Shown: positions 16,339 to 25,284 of the stretch, in pieces
How positions within the stretch are numbered: position 1 is the first letter of the stretch
Layout: each line of letters opens with the position of its first letter
Assembly: GCF_900240995.1 (NCBI RefSeq)
Contig: NZ_LT965954.1
Coordinates: 967,135 to 1,031,134, forward strand
Reading direction: 5' to 3'
DNA length: 64,000 nucleotides
From: Bacillus sp. Marseille-P3661
GTDB lineage: Bacteria > Bacillota > Bacilli > Bacillales > Bacillaceae_J
Notes under the pieces: model-generated
What the model was told of the DNA's origin: nothing
The model's database searches: none
Seen by the model: the letters and a program-made list of their open reading frames with translations, nothing else
Program-made: the position numbers and the translations under genes

Positions 16339-17358
16339 ATGGATAGCCATCACGATCCAATTAAGCTAACCGCGGCGGAATTGTCTTATTTATGGACTAG
16401 CTATATTACCGATAGTATGTCAGTGTGGATTTTACGATACTTTCGTCAAAATGTTGATGATCAAGATATAAAAACGCTTTTAGAGCATGCTATCGACTTA
16501 TCACAGCAGCATATTGAAATTATTAAAGGAATTTTTATTGGAGAAGTAATTCAGGTTCCACAAGGTTTTACTGAAAATGATGTTAATCTAAGAGCCAAAC
16601 GCTTATTTTCAGACGTATTCTATTTAAAATACATACGCAATATGGCTAAAGGCGGATTAGTGACCTACGGGAGGATATTACAAAATGTATATCGCCAAGA
16701 CATACGATCATTTTATTCAAAGTGCCTTACATCTACGTTGGAGTTGGATAATGAAGCGACTAATATGCTATTAGAAAAAGGCCTTGATCTCCGCCCACCA
16801 ACTATTCCTTATCCGAAAAAACTGGAATTTATTCATAAGCAATCCTTTATTTTAGAAGCACTAGGACGAAGGGAATCCTTAACCGGGACAGAGATTACCA
16901 ATCTCCATGCTAATATCGAAACGAATCAATTTGGAACTTGTATTGCGATTGCTTTTAGTCAAGTGGCCCAGTCAGACAAAGTCCGCCAATATTTATTACG
17001 AGGTAAAAATATTGCTTTAAAACATATAGAGGTTTTTCGGAGTTATATGGAGATGAATTCCTTACCTGTTCCAATGTCCATTGATCAGGAAGTTACCGAT
17101 TCGACCGAATCTCCCTTCTCAGATAAATTAATGATGTTTCACTTTAGCTTAATGATTTATGCTGGAATCGGCAACTATGGAATAGCAATATCTGAAAGTC
17201 AGCGAACAGATTTGGTTGTCGATTATTCTAGACTAACAATGGAAATTTTGAAGTACTCTGAAGATGGCAGTAATCTTATGATCGCCAACGAATGGCTCGA
17301 ACAACCACCTTTATCTGCTGACCGGAAAAGCTTAGCAAAGAAAAATAAGTCTATGTAA
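16339..17358 (+). CDS. DUF3231 protein, copy 2
   Basis: 339 residues with two tandem DUF3231 repeats. The same landmarks as copy 1 recur: LTAAELSYLWTSYITDSMSV at the start, PQGFTENDVNL, RLFSDVFYL, a DLRPPTI end to the first half, then SPFSDKLMMFH and LEQPPLSADRK at the end. Clearly a paralog of the proteins at 5409 and 50574. AGGAGGT six bases before ATG gives strong translation initiation. Monocistronic, with a bidirectional terminator after it. Confidence 0.85.
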   Translation: MDSHHDPIKLTAAELSYLWTSYITDSMSVWILRYFRQNVDDQDIKTLLEHAIDLSQQHIEIIKGIFIGEVIQVPQGFTENDVNLRAKRLFSDVFYLKYIRNMAKGGLVTYGRILQNVYRQDIRSFYSKCLTSTLELDNEATNMLLEKGLDLRPPTIPYPKKLEFIHKQSFILEALGRRESLTGTEITNLHANIETNQFGTCIAIAFSQVAQSDKVRQYLLRGKNIALKHIEVFRSYMEMNSLPVPMSIDQEVTDSTESPFSDKLMMFHFSLMIYAGIGNYGIAISESQRTDLVVDYSRLTMEILKYSEDGSNLMIANEWLEQPPLSADRKSLAKKNKSM

Positions 17359-17382
17359 TCAAACTGAAGATTGCAAACAAAC

Positions 17383-17429
17383 AAAATGGCCGCTCACCAC
17401 TCAGCATACAGTTGGAGACAGGCCATTTT
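17383..17429. terminator. Bidirectional terminator
   Basis: Perfect 9-bp stem AAAATGGCC / GGCCATTTT around a 29-nt loop, between converging genes 16339-17358 and 17436-18053. Confidence 0.75.
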
Positions 17430-17435
17430 ATTACC

Positions 17436-18053
17436 TTAATTTAAATTCAAACGGTATGAATAATCATTCGCCATTTTTTCCTCATATAAACCTAAATTAC
17501 TTGTTTCAGGTTTATATGGAAGGTGGAAATATTCTGTATAAAACTTTTGGCTATACGTACCCGGTGCTGTTTCTTTTAATATGATCGTTTCATAGGTTGC
17601 AATTTTGTTATTTTGATTTAGCACTAGGAAGGTAGCAGTAGCTTGTGTATCAAGTTTCTCTGAAATGGTATAAATAATCTCACCCTCTTGCTGCCCGCTT
17701 ATAATATCAAATGTCTTCATGACATTCGGTTTCGCGACATAATCAACCACTTTCACACCATTTTTCTCAATTACTGCATGATCATCTTGTGGCTCCATTA
17801 GGTCAATTCGATTATTTGTACCATCCCACTCAACGTTAACCCCTATCGCTTCACTTACCGCTCGCAATGGGACATAGGTGCGATTATTATACATAATAGC
17901 TGGGTTATCCGTTACATCAATGTTTTTACCTGAGTTGACAATTTGAATATGCGGAGCTAATAACGCACTAATTTTTGTGCCTGCTCCAAATGCTACAAAA
18001 GGCACTGCTAAAAAAACAACTGTAAAGAGAATAATAAACTTCTTTTTAATCAA
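17436..18053 (-). CDS. Secreted copper-amine-oxidase-N domain protein
   Basis: 205-residue exported protein: signal peptide (1-23, no lipobox), then a stalk domain of the copper amine oxidase N-terminal type with MYNNRTYVPLRAVSEAIGVNVEWDG at about 60-85. The C-terminal 110 residues are of unknown type. Such CuAO-N domains are non-catalytic and usually bind cell-wall or extracellular partners. Start is TTG with GGGAGGT seven bases upstream. Confidence 0.8.
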   Translation of the reverse strand: MIKKKFIILFTVVFLAVPFVAFGAGTKISALLAPHIQIVNSGKNIDVTDNPAIMYNNRTYVPLRAVSEAIGVNVEWDGTNNRIDLMEPQDDHAVIEKNGVKVVDYVAKPNVMKTFDIISGQQEGEIIYTISEKLDTQATATFLVLNQNNKIATYETIILKETAPGTYSQKFYTEYFHLPYKPETSNLGLYEEKMANDYSYRLNLN

Positions 18054-18162
18054 ATTCTTTACCTCCCTTAAAATTTCTCACCGTTTAATACTCTTACAAT
18101 ATTACCCAACAAACAAGATAAACATTTCCTGATTTTGTAAAGTTTATTGCAGTAAAAAAGAC

Positions 18163-18248
18163 ACAAAGGTCCCATGAAATCTACTATTTATCAGCATCCC
18201 CTTAAGACCTTAGAACGGTTCGCTTTCTTCACTAATAATGACCTTTGT
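18163..18248. other. Long-range inverted repeat in the 18054-18376 gap
   Basis: ACAAAGGTC (18163-18171) and GACCTTTGT (18240-18248) form a perfect 9-bp inverted repeat enclosing 68 bases. The interval between two divergent genes (323 bases) otherwise shows only AT-rich promoter-like sequence. It could be a structured RNA, part of a 5' leader, or chance. Confidence 0.3.
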
Positions 18249-18376
18249 TCTATATATTTAGATTTAAACACACAACTCCAGTTTCTTAGTACTTAGATTT
18301 ATTTTTTGAAAAATCTGTATATTCTAGCAATATTATTATATAATAACAGGTAAATTTACCTAATGGAGGAACAGAG

Positions 18377-20077
18377 ATGAGGTTAACGGTAGGAAAAAAA
18401 TTAGTTGGCGGAGTTTCAATTATGATATTTTTAATTATCATAATTGGAGTTCTTGCTAGTAATCGTATAAGTTTTATAAATGATAATTTAACAAACATAG
18501 CAGATTCCTGGTTACCTGGAGTCGAACTTATAAATAGATTTACTTATTTGAGTGAACATGTGCTTACCTTAACCATGCAGCACATTAATACGGATAGCCT
18601 TCAAGATAAACAAAAATTTGAAGAAGAAATTCAAGCTACTATTGAACAGGCTACCACAACATTGAATGACTATTCTGCAACTATTTACTTGACAGAAAAT
18701 CGAAAAAACTTCAATGAGTTATTAACAAAATGGGATAGTTATCTCACAAGTAACACCGTGACATTAAATAATAGTAGAAATATAGATAAAGTAGCCGCAA
18801 ATTATAATTTGGAGAAAACTATTAAAACTTTTAAAAGTATGCAAACTAACCTAAATGCTCTTGTTGAAATTAATAAAAATGGCGCAGTACAGGCAAGTCT
18901 AGAATCCAATACAGCGATGAAAACTTCACAAGTTATTATTATAATCGGCATGATTGCCGGAATAATCCTCGGTGGAGCTCTAGTTTACCTTTTAAATAGG
19001 GCTATCAGCAAGCCATTGGTTAGAGTAACAAATACTATAAAAGAAGTAGCAAATGGTAACTTAAAAGTTGATGATATTGAAATAAAAAGTCATGATGAAA
19101 TTGGCGAGCTTGCAACCTCAGTAAACACTATGAAAACAGAACTTTCAAAAATGATAACCAATATGATTGTTGCATCGCAAAGTGTTAAAAGTCAGAGCGA
19201 TGACTTAACTAATGCTGCAAATGAACTAAAACTAGGTGCAGAACAAGTGGCATCAGCCATTCAACAAATTACTTCCGATGCCGAGGAGCAGGCAACATCA
19301 TCAACGAATGCTGCTGTAACAGTTAGTAACTTTAATAATCGCATTATTGAAACAAGTGAAAACGGATTAGTACTAAAGCAGAAAGCAGAAACTGTTTATA
19401 ATGAATCACTTAATGGAAAGCAATTGATGGATCAGTCTGTTGACCAAATGAAGAAAATTAATGAGATTATGCTATTATCGATGGAGAAAGTGCTAGAACT
19501 TGATAAAAGTAATCAAAATATAAATCAATTAGTAAAAGTAATTCGAGATATTGCTGAACAAACAAATCTACTTGCCTTAAACGCAGCAATCGAAGCCGCC
19601 CGAGCAGGTGAACACGGAAGAGGATTCGCGGTAGTCGCAAACGAAGTAAAAAAACTAGCAGAACAAGTTGCCAACTCAATTAAAGAGATTACAACTATCA
19701 CTGAAACAATAAAAATGGAATCAAGGTCTGTTGTTGAATCACTAGAGCTTGGAACTGTAACCACTAAAGCAGGCAATGAATTTATTGTTAATACGGGCTC
19801 AACTTTTGATAGTATCATTGAAGAAGTAAACGCTATGGTCTCACTCGTATACAGCGTATCAGATCATTTAGAGCAAACTAAAATTGATAGTGATGAAATA
19901 AATCAATTTACTCAAGAAATGTCATCTATATCTGAAGAAACGGCAGCTAGCACTGAACAGACTTCAGCTTCTATACAACAGCAAGCAAGTACAACAGAGT
20001 CTATTGCTGACAGTAGTAAAGCTCTCTCTGAGCTATCTGGTGAATTGTTTAATACGGTTAAGAAATTTAAAGTATAA
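18377..20077 (+). CDS. Methyl-accepting chemotaxis protein
   Basis: 566-residue chemoreceptor. Order: first membrane helix (about 9-29), an extracellular helical sensor of the four-helix-bundle type (30-185), second membrane helix (about 187-209), HAMP domain (210-265), methylation helices and the signalling tip [21 protein letters not shown] near residues 392-412. It would pass ligand signals to CheA/CheW. The ligand is unknown. GGAGG lies seven bases before ATG. Monocistronic with a strong terminator. Confidence 0.93.
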   Translation: MRLTVGKKLVGGVSIMIFLIIIIGVLASNRISFINDNLTNIADSWLPGVELINRFTYLSEHVLTLTMQHINTDSLQDKQKFEEEIQATIEQATTTLNDYSATIYLTENRKNFNELLTKWDSYLTSNTVTLNNSRNIDKVAANYNLEKTIKTFKSMQTNLNALVEINKNGAVQASLESNTAMKTSQVIIIIGMIAGIILGGALVYLLNRAISKPLVRVTNTIKEVANGNLKVDDIEIKSHDEIGELATSVNTMKTELSKMITNMIVASQSVKSQSDDLTNAANELKLGAEQVASAIQQITSDAEEQATSSTNAAVTVSNFNNRIIETSENGLVLKQKAETVYNESLNGKQLMDQSVDQMKKINEIMLLSMEKVLELDKSNQNINQLVKVIRDIAEQTNLLALNAAIEAARAGEHGRGFAVVANEVKKLAEQVANSIKEITTITETIKMESRSVVESLELGTVTTKAGNEFIVNTGSTFDSIIEEVNAMVSLVYSVSDHLEQTKIDSDEINQFTQEMSSISEETAASTEQTSASIQQQASTTESIADSSKALSELSGELFNTVKKFKV

Positions 20078-20163
20078 GTTAATCGCCTGGTAAAATAACA
20101 ATCTCTAAATTAACCTACTAGCGGGCTCTGAAATTGAAAAATCATAGCATAAAGCAAAGTAAT

Positions 20164-20191
20164 AAGGCCAAATCACATATGATTTGGCCTT
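20164..20191 (+). terminator. Terminator of the chemoreceptor gene
   Basis: 11-bp perfect stem AAGGCCAAATC / GATTTGGCCTT with a short loop and trailing T residues. Confidence 0.85.
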
Positions 20192-20284
20192 TAATAGCAT
20201 TCGTACTCTATTCAACCTTCTCTTACTGCAATTGTCCGACTGGACTGCCTATTTGGACGTATCTTATCTTACTCTAGATAATAG

Positions 20285-20929
20285 TTAAACCCTCCCTACT
20301 ATCTTTTGCAAAGTTCGAATTCCTATTAAGATGGCAACACCAGCAGCTAGTAAAGTATTTAACTTTAAAAAATTAAAGTTAATTCTTGCATTTATAAAAT
20401 CCCTTCCTTTTTCAAGCTGTAGGACAATGTTTCGCTTTACAGGAACTTTAAACTTAATTAAGAAAAATAGCGTTGAAAAAATTGATAATATCATAGTAAG
20501 TATAGCATTCTTTTTTAAAAGCAAGCTATACAGGTACATTTTTACATAAATTAATAAAGACCAACCTATATTCCAGCCATGATCAAAATATAATACCTGC
20601 AGTTTCTTATGTGCAACCCACTCAACGAGTGTCGACATTATAACCCATTTTGTAAAATATAAAATTTGTTTGTATAATCTTTTTGGGAATTTAGCTAAAA
20701 ATAACAGCATTATAAGCGGATCCATCGCCAATATATGTAAACATCTAAGCTGCTTAGTGGTAAACACCTTTGATCTTAAATCCCACATTAGGTAATCTTT
20801 ACATAATAAATAATAAAGACAATTGAAAATGCTCACATAAAATATACATGGAAAGTACTCTAACATATCCCGCCAAGTTTTATGCCTTGTGTTTTGGATT
20901 ATGAGCCATATGACTAATAATACATGCAA
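20285..20929 (-). CDS. Multi-pass membrane protein, CBO0543-like, N-terminus doubtful
   Basis: About 214 residues with at least five hydrophobic segments and the motif VEWVAHKKLQVLYFDHGWNIGWSLLIY, reminiscent of the CBO0543-type Bacillus/Clostridium membrane proteins. The TTG at 20929 has no ribosome binding site. In the same frame an ochre TAA lies directly upstream, and beyond it the frame continues back to an ATG near 20992 with a plausible N-terminus (MHKRNYFYEQLKEN...). The gene may therefore be broken by one nonsense codon, or the short form may be translated. Family call is tentative. The 20930-21237 gap holds nothing else I can identify. Confidence 0.5.
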   Translation of the reverse strand: MHVLLVIWLIIQNTRHKTWRDMLEYFPCIFYVSIFNCLYYLLCKDYLMWDLRSKVFTTKQLRCLHILAMDPLIMLLFLAKFPKRLYKQILYFTKWVIMSTLVEWVAHKKLQVLYFDHGWNIGWSLLIYVKMYLYSLLLKKNAILTMILSIFSTLFFLIKFKVPVKRNIVLQLEKGRDFINARINFNFLKLNTLLAAGVAILIGIRTLQKIVGRV

Positions 20930-21237
20930 TTATAACCAACTCATTTCGATAATATTTTCTTTCAATTGCTCATAAAAATAGTTCCTTTTGTGCATAGTAT
21001 GGCCATAATTTTAAAAAATAAATAACATAAGCCCATAGTCATACAAATCAGCTTTGGTCTTTACAATATGGTATTGAATACTAAACTAAAGGGTAAAATA
21101 TTTGCTTAAATGATCATCTACTGTCACACTAAGAAGAAATAGGGCTTGTTTTTTTCCGACGCTTAAAGAGTACTTAGGTCGCAAAGAAATGGTTAGCACA
21201 GTTACACAATACAGGACAGAATGAGTAGGAGACTAAA

Positions 21238-21627
21238 ATGATTGAAATAAAGACTTCAACAATTAGTGAAGGAGAGTTCAACAGAGGAGTATTTGCAACA
21301 CGCGATATAGAAAAAGGAGAGCTTATACACGCTGCACCGGTTATCTCTTATCCAAATGCTGAGCATGCTTTCATAGAAAAAACCACTCTTGCTGATTATG
21401 CGTTTGAATATGGTATTAACCATACAGCTATCTTATTAGGCTATGGGATGTTATTTAATCATTCATATAGTCCTAATGCTACTTACGAAATAAACTTCGA
21501 TAATCACACATTTGACTTTTATGCATACAAAAATATAAAAGCCGGTGAAGAGATTTTAATTAACTATAATGGTGATGTCGATGATAATGAACCGCTATGG
21601 TTTAATAAAGAGAACTCTGAAGAGTAG
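21238..21627 (+). CDS. SET-domain protein
   Basis: 129-residue protein consisting of a SET domain only: RGVFATRDIEKGELIHAAPVI at the start, the NHSYSPNATY core and AGEEILINYNG at the end, which together form the S-adenosylmethionine and lysine pockets in SET methyltransferases. Small stand-alone SET proteins occur widely in bacteria; their protein substrates are mostly unknown. There is no pre-SET or post-SET cysteine cluster. AGGAG six bases before ATG supports the start. Confidence 0.85.
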   Translation: MIEIKTSTISEGEFNRGVFATRDIEKGELIHAAPVISYPNAEHAFIEKTTLADYAFEYGINHTAILLGYGMLFNHSYSPNATYEINFDNHTFDFYAYKNIKAGEEILINYNGDVDDNEPLWFNKENSEE

Positions 21628-21633
21628 TAAACC

Positions 21634-21685
21634 ATAGAGCCTTGCTCGATGCGAAGCAGTATTACGCATTGAGCCAAGGCTCTAT
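21634..21685. terminator. Bidirectional terminator
   Basis: 11-bp stem ATAGAGCCTTG / CAAGGCTCTAT, extended by further pairs (ATGCG / CGCAT), between the converging SET gene and the gene ending at 21682. Confidence 0.75.
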
Positions 21686-22275
21686 TTACTTTCTTTAATT
21701 TCATCCCCTCTTACATTGTCATTTAATAATTTAACCATCTTCTCTTTCACCTGATCTGAGGTAACGATACAACTAAACGAACGGACTTTAGTTTTTATTA
21801 TTACTTCATAGCCTTCGTTAACTTCAATTGAATAGCCATAGTATTTATGATTAATATTAATAGGTACAATTTGATAAGATCTTATCTTGTTCCATGGAAT
21901 AAATCGACTTCCACATAATATACCATCTTCTACAAATGCGAATAAATTTAATAGATCATGTGAATAGGACAAAGGGAGCAAAAATAACAAGTAGAAAGTC
22001 CAATCCATTTCTCCTGACTTATATCCTGCAATAAACATTACGATTATGAATAAAAGCATAAATGAATATAGGATGATACCTACTTTTTGTTTTGAATAAA
22101 CCGGTGGGTCCACTACTTTCTGAGGATATTTTCTAATAACACCAAGTTCAGCGATATTCATAGGTAACAGGACAGCTTGTTTCATTTTTATCAGGACTTG
22201 AATAAAACTATACATGTAGTATCCAATAATAATAAAAAATAATAATTCTATAATTAAATTCAATACATTCACCAC
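21682..22275 (-). CDS. Membrane protein with PH-like C-terminal domain (DUF5673-like)
   Basis: 197 residues: one hydrophobic segment at the N-terminus (about 5-30), two more at about 66-105, then a soluble C-terminal domain of the type VEDGILCGSRFIPWNKIRSYQIVPI, which looks like a bacterial PH/DUF5673 domain. Function unknown. The start is uncertain: GTG at 22275 is weakly supported and a TTG a few codons later is an alternative. Confidence 0.6.
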   Translation of the reverse strand: MVNVLNLIIELLFFIIIGYYMYSFIQVLIKMKQAVLLPMNIAELGVIRKYPQKVVDPPVYSKQKVGIILYSFMLLFIIVMFIAGYKSGEMDWTFYLLFLLPLSYSHDLLNLFAFVEDGILCGSRFIPWNKIRSYQIVPININHKYYGYSIEVNEGYEVIIKTKVRSFSCIVTSDQVKEKMVKLLNDNVRGDEIKESK

Positions 22276-22420
22276 TTTTCAGATTAAACAATGCAATCGG
22301 TTATTATTCCTACGATATTTCAAAAATAAAACTTACTGGTACCTCTAAATACGATTTCCTAAGCAAAAGGTTTCAATCTCCCTGAATAGCTCTGCCTAGC
22401 GCTCTATCTTAAACATAAAG

Positions 22421-22440
22421 AATTAAACAAACGTTTAATT
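22421..22440. promoter_or_regulatory. Perfect palindrome, possible operator
   Basis: AATTAAAC, 4-nt spacer, GTTTAATT, in the 302-base gap between two divergent genes and about 135 bases before the lipoprotein start. Size and symmetry suit a TetR-like dimer, but no regulator is encoded beside it. Confidence 0.35.
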
Positions 22441-22577
22441 AAACTTTTTGTATGCTATTAAGTGTAACTAAATTACATTAGACACGACAATTATAGTAGT
22501 AAGTTAATGTGTCTTATGTATACCAAAATTAAGAATTGTATGCTAAACTTCTACACTTTAAGGAAAGGATGGGATCC

Positions 22578-23654
22578 ATGAATAAATTCATACTCAGCAT
22601 TTTACTATGTTTTACTTTAGTTAGTTTGACTGCTTGTACCAACAATGAACCGGAGACTAAAACCACCGCTCAAAACAAGCAAATACAAGCCGAAGTGAAT
22701 AAAGAGACGGTGCCCCCTGAATTTAATAAACAAACAGCTTTGAACTTAATGAACGAATATTCCTCATTGATGAACTCTCTTTTAAAAGATGCACGCGATG
22801 ACTTAAAAATCACCTCATACCAATCTAAAGAAGAGATCACTATTCATTTAAATGAAATTATGTCGAAGAATCTTGCTTCAACAATGACTGACTCATTTTT
22901 TACCGAAAAAGCAGAAGGGTTATACGTGATTCCGAGAGACGCCCCTACCTTCTTAAACGAATCACAGCCTTTTGATATCGAGAAGGTTACGGATACACAT
23001 TATAAAATTATTCAAGAACAAAGTAATGAGTTAATTGGTCATGTAACAATGGTTTACCATGCAATATTAGAGAATAATAATTGGCTCATTAGCGATATAG
23101 AATCACTCGAAATGAATTCACTCACTAAAGAGGAGCCCCTAACTGATTCGGAGCCAACTGAAGATTTGTCAGAAGTAGCACAAACTGTTGTAAGCTTAAT
23201 TGCCGATAAAGACTTTCATTCACTTTCATCCATGATAAATCCAGAAAAGGGCGTTTTATTTTCTCCATATGTATATATTGAAAAGGATGCAATAGTCTTT
23301 CCACCGAAAGATATTAAAACTTTCTTTGAAAACAGCTCTGTATATACATGGGGAACCTTTGATGGCAGTGGTGAGCCAATAACACTTACACCAAGTGACT
23401 ATTATGAAAAGTTTATCTATGAAAAACCCTATATTGAAGCAGAGGAGATACTTGTCAATGAGTTCAAACAACGTGGCAATACAATCAACAATATAAAGGA
23501 CCGATTTCCAAATTCGGCTATTGTCGAGTTTCATATAACCGGAACTAGCGAATTTGCTGGAATGGACTGGGCAAGTCTCAATCTTGTCTTTGAAAAAGAG
23601 CCTAATGGTGTGTGGACACTAGTTGCTATCATAAATGATCGCTGGACCATATAA
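22578..23654 (+). CDS. Lipoprotein of unknown function
   Basis: 358 residues from ATG 22578: signal peptide with lipobox LTAC, a Glu/Lys/Thr-rich linker, then two alpha/beta regions (about 60-180 and 205-355) that may be NTF2-like folds judging by the alternating helix-strand pattern and the WLISDIESLEMN and WTLVAIINDRWTI ends. The earlier ATG at 22536 lies upstream of the ribosome binding site GGAAAGG, so 22578 is chosen. Function unknown. The gene ends just before a large hairpin shared with the converging DUF4825 gene. Confidence 0.75.
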   Translation: MNKFILSILLCFTLVSLTACTNNEPETKTTAQNKQIQAEVNKETVPPEFNKQTALNLMNEYSSLMNSLLKDARDDLKITSYQSKEEITIHLNEIMSKNLASTMTDSFFTEKAEGLYVIPRDAPTFLNESQPFDIEKVTDTHYKIIQEQSNELIGHVTMVYHAILENNNWLISDIESLEMNSLTKEEPLTDSEPTEDLSEVAQTVVSLIADKDFHSLSSMINPEKGVLFSPYVYIEKDAIVFPPKDIKTFFENSSVYTWGTFDGSGEPITLTPSDYYEKFIYEKPYIEAEEILVNEFKQRGNTINNIKDRFPNSAIVEFHITGTSEFAGMDWASLNLVFEKEPNGVWTLVAIINDRWTI

Positions 23655-23681
23655 CCCCCCGATTGTCACTTACATCGGCCT

Positions 23682-23728
23682 GATGAAGAGGGTTCTACGC
23701 GTTTTTCTACCCTGTTTCCCTCTTCATC
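23682..23728. terminator. Large hairpin between converging genes, same arm sequence as array 3
   Basis: Perfect 11-bp stem GATGAAGAGGG / CCCTCTTCATC around a 25-nt loop containing GTTTTT. It probably ends both flanking transcripts. The arm GATGAAGAGG is the same sequence that forms the core of repeat array 3 at 45.7-46.3 kb. Confidence 0.65.
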
Positions 23729-23743
23729 GGTCTAGTTTTAGCT

Positions 23744-24256
23744 CTACAAAGCCAACAACTCCGCAAACCTAATATCAGACTGTGAAAATTCACGTACGTC
23801 TTTGTTTAATCTTTCTTCAGCCCATTCCCGAGTAAATTGGAAAGGCGTTCCCGATACCTCATCTTCAACAAAAAACTCAACTATATCTGCATTACCAATT
23901 AGCGAAAACATTAAGATAGCATTTTCCTCAAGCTGCCTTTGTAGTGAAGATATCTCATATTCATATCTTAACTCGGGATTATTCTTTAAATAGACAATCA
24001 CCTTGTAAGGCCGGTTGGCAGTAATAAGCTCAAAAGATTCATTAACTAGCGGTTCGGGATATTTAAGCAATGAAAGGATATTACCAACCTTTGACGCATC
24101 ACCTATATAATCCGTTTTGTATGACAGATACTGCTGAGCGTTTCGAATTGATTTGTCTTTACTCCCAAGTGGAAACTGAAACCACAGAGCAGCTATTATA
24201 CCTAGCAATAAAAATGCCAGCCCACCGCATATTACAGCCTTCTTTAAATTTAACAT
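23744..24256 (-). CDS. DUF4825 domain protein
   Basis: 170 residues with an N-terminal membrane helix (about 8-27) and an extracellular domain starting YLSYKTDYIGDASKVGNILSLLKYP, the typical opening of DUF4825. It would be anchored outside the membrane. Function unknown; DUF4825 is often found with anti-sigma factors and membrane sensors in Bacillus, but no such partner is visible here. GAGG nine bases before ATG. Confidence 0.78.
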   Translation of the reverse strand: MLNLKKAVICGGLAFLLLGIIAALWFQFPLGSKDKSIRNAQQYLSYKTDYIGDASKVGNILSLLKYPEPLVNESFELITANRPYKVIVYLKNNPELRYEYEISSLQRQLEENAILMFSLIGNADIVEFFVEDEVSGTPFQFTREWAEERLNKDVREFSQSDIRFAELLAL

Positions 24257-24399
24257 CTTATTAAACCTCGTTTCCGTAGCCTATCTATACCTCCAATAGA
24301 CGTTAAGTTTTAAGTATAGTTGCAGATTTAGTAGAACTTTTTATATCCTATGGACCCATTTGTCCGCAAACAATCCTGCAATAGAGTTTTAAAAACTTA

Positions 24400-24437
24400 A
24401 AAATGCCAGTATTCATTATTTAAAATACTGGCATTTT
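24400..24437 (-). terminator. Terminator of the FCD regulator gene
   Basis: 14-bp stem AAAATGCCAGTATT / AATACTGGCATTTT overlapping the last codons of the gene ending at 24420. Confidence 0.85.
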
Positions 24438-25133
24438 GTATGCGAAATCAAAATAATCGACATATGGACTAGTTTCACTGTATAAAACAGCCCACTGCTG
24501 AGTTGGCTTTAGGATATGTTGCCTAATACACTCGTCAATTTTCTTTAAGTTTTTAGTCTCTATCTTCTCAATTATTTCTCTATGCTGTTGGATAGCCGTT
24601 TTAAAGCTATGTTCCATTTCATCTAAAAGTCTAATACGATTATAATGAGTGCTCAATCGCATAATGGCTTCCCACACATTTTCCTTTTGATTTCCTTGAT
24701 ATATAGTTTTATGAAATTGCTTATCTAATTCATGGAATTCTAATGCACTTCCACCTTTTTCACTTAATCTTTCTTGCAGAGATACGATTTTTTTCAACTC
24801 ATATAATCCTTCTTCAGGAAACTCTTCACAAGACAATTTTAAAACCTCTCGCTCTAAAGCGTAGCGCATAAAAGCCGCTTCCTCGATTAATAGAGGATTA
24901 ATCTTTGAAACATACGTACCCACTTGTGGACGAACTTCAACTAAATGCTCTTCCCTAAGTTTAGCCATTACTTCTCGAATTGGCGTCCTAGAAATTTGTA
25001 ATTTTATCGCCAATTCAGCCTCACTGATTGCTTGACCAGGCTTTAATTCTAATGACATAATGGCATCTTTCAATATCCGATAAGAATATTCCTTATTATT
25101 TTCACCCGCTACCTTCTTTTTTACAGTAAACAT
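24420..25133 (-). CDS. GntR-family regulator, FCD (FadR) type
   Basis: 237-residue transcription factor: GntR winged helix (about 15-80, ISEAELAIKLQISRTPIREVMAKLREEHLV) and a C-terminal all-helical FCD ligand domain (95-225) with the metal/ligand residues expected in ELDKQFHKTIY, HREIIEKIE and CIRQHI. Such proteins sense carboxylates or sugar acids. No catabolic operon is attached; the neighbours are a DUF4825 protein and a mechanosensitive channel, so the target is not evident. Confidence 0.88.
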   Translation of the reverse strand: MFTVKKKVAGENNKEYSYRILKDAIMSLELKPGQAISEAELAIKLQISRTPIREVMAKLREEHLVEVRPQVGTYVSKINPLLIEEAAFMRYALEREVLKLSCEEFPEEGLYELKKIVSLQERLSEKGGSALEFHELDKQFHKTIYQGNQKENVWEAIMRLSTHYNRIRLLDEMEHSFKTAIQQHREIIEKIETKNLKKIDECIRQHILKPTQQWAVLYSETSPYVDYFDFAYKMPVF

Positions 25134-25221
25134 ATGTCCTACACCTCTAAAGTTTATTAAAGCGCCTTCACTTGTATACTAGCATGCTTAATTTATAATT
25201 TCTAGTGCAAAAAAAATGCCT

Positions 25222-25254
25222 AACTTCGAAAGCGTTACGCAAACGCAGGAAGTT
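25222..25254 (-). terminator. Terminator of the MscS-family gene
   Basis: Stem AACTTC / GAAGTT with inner GCGTT / AACGC; the minus strand continues to a run of eight T after a short spacer. Confidence 0.65.
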
Positions 25255-25284
25255 AAACACTGAAATCTTAATATATGTTATTAC

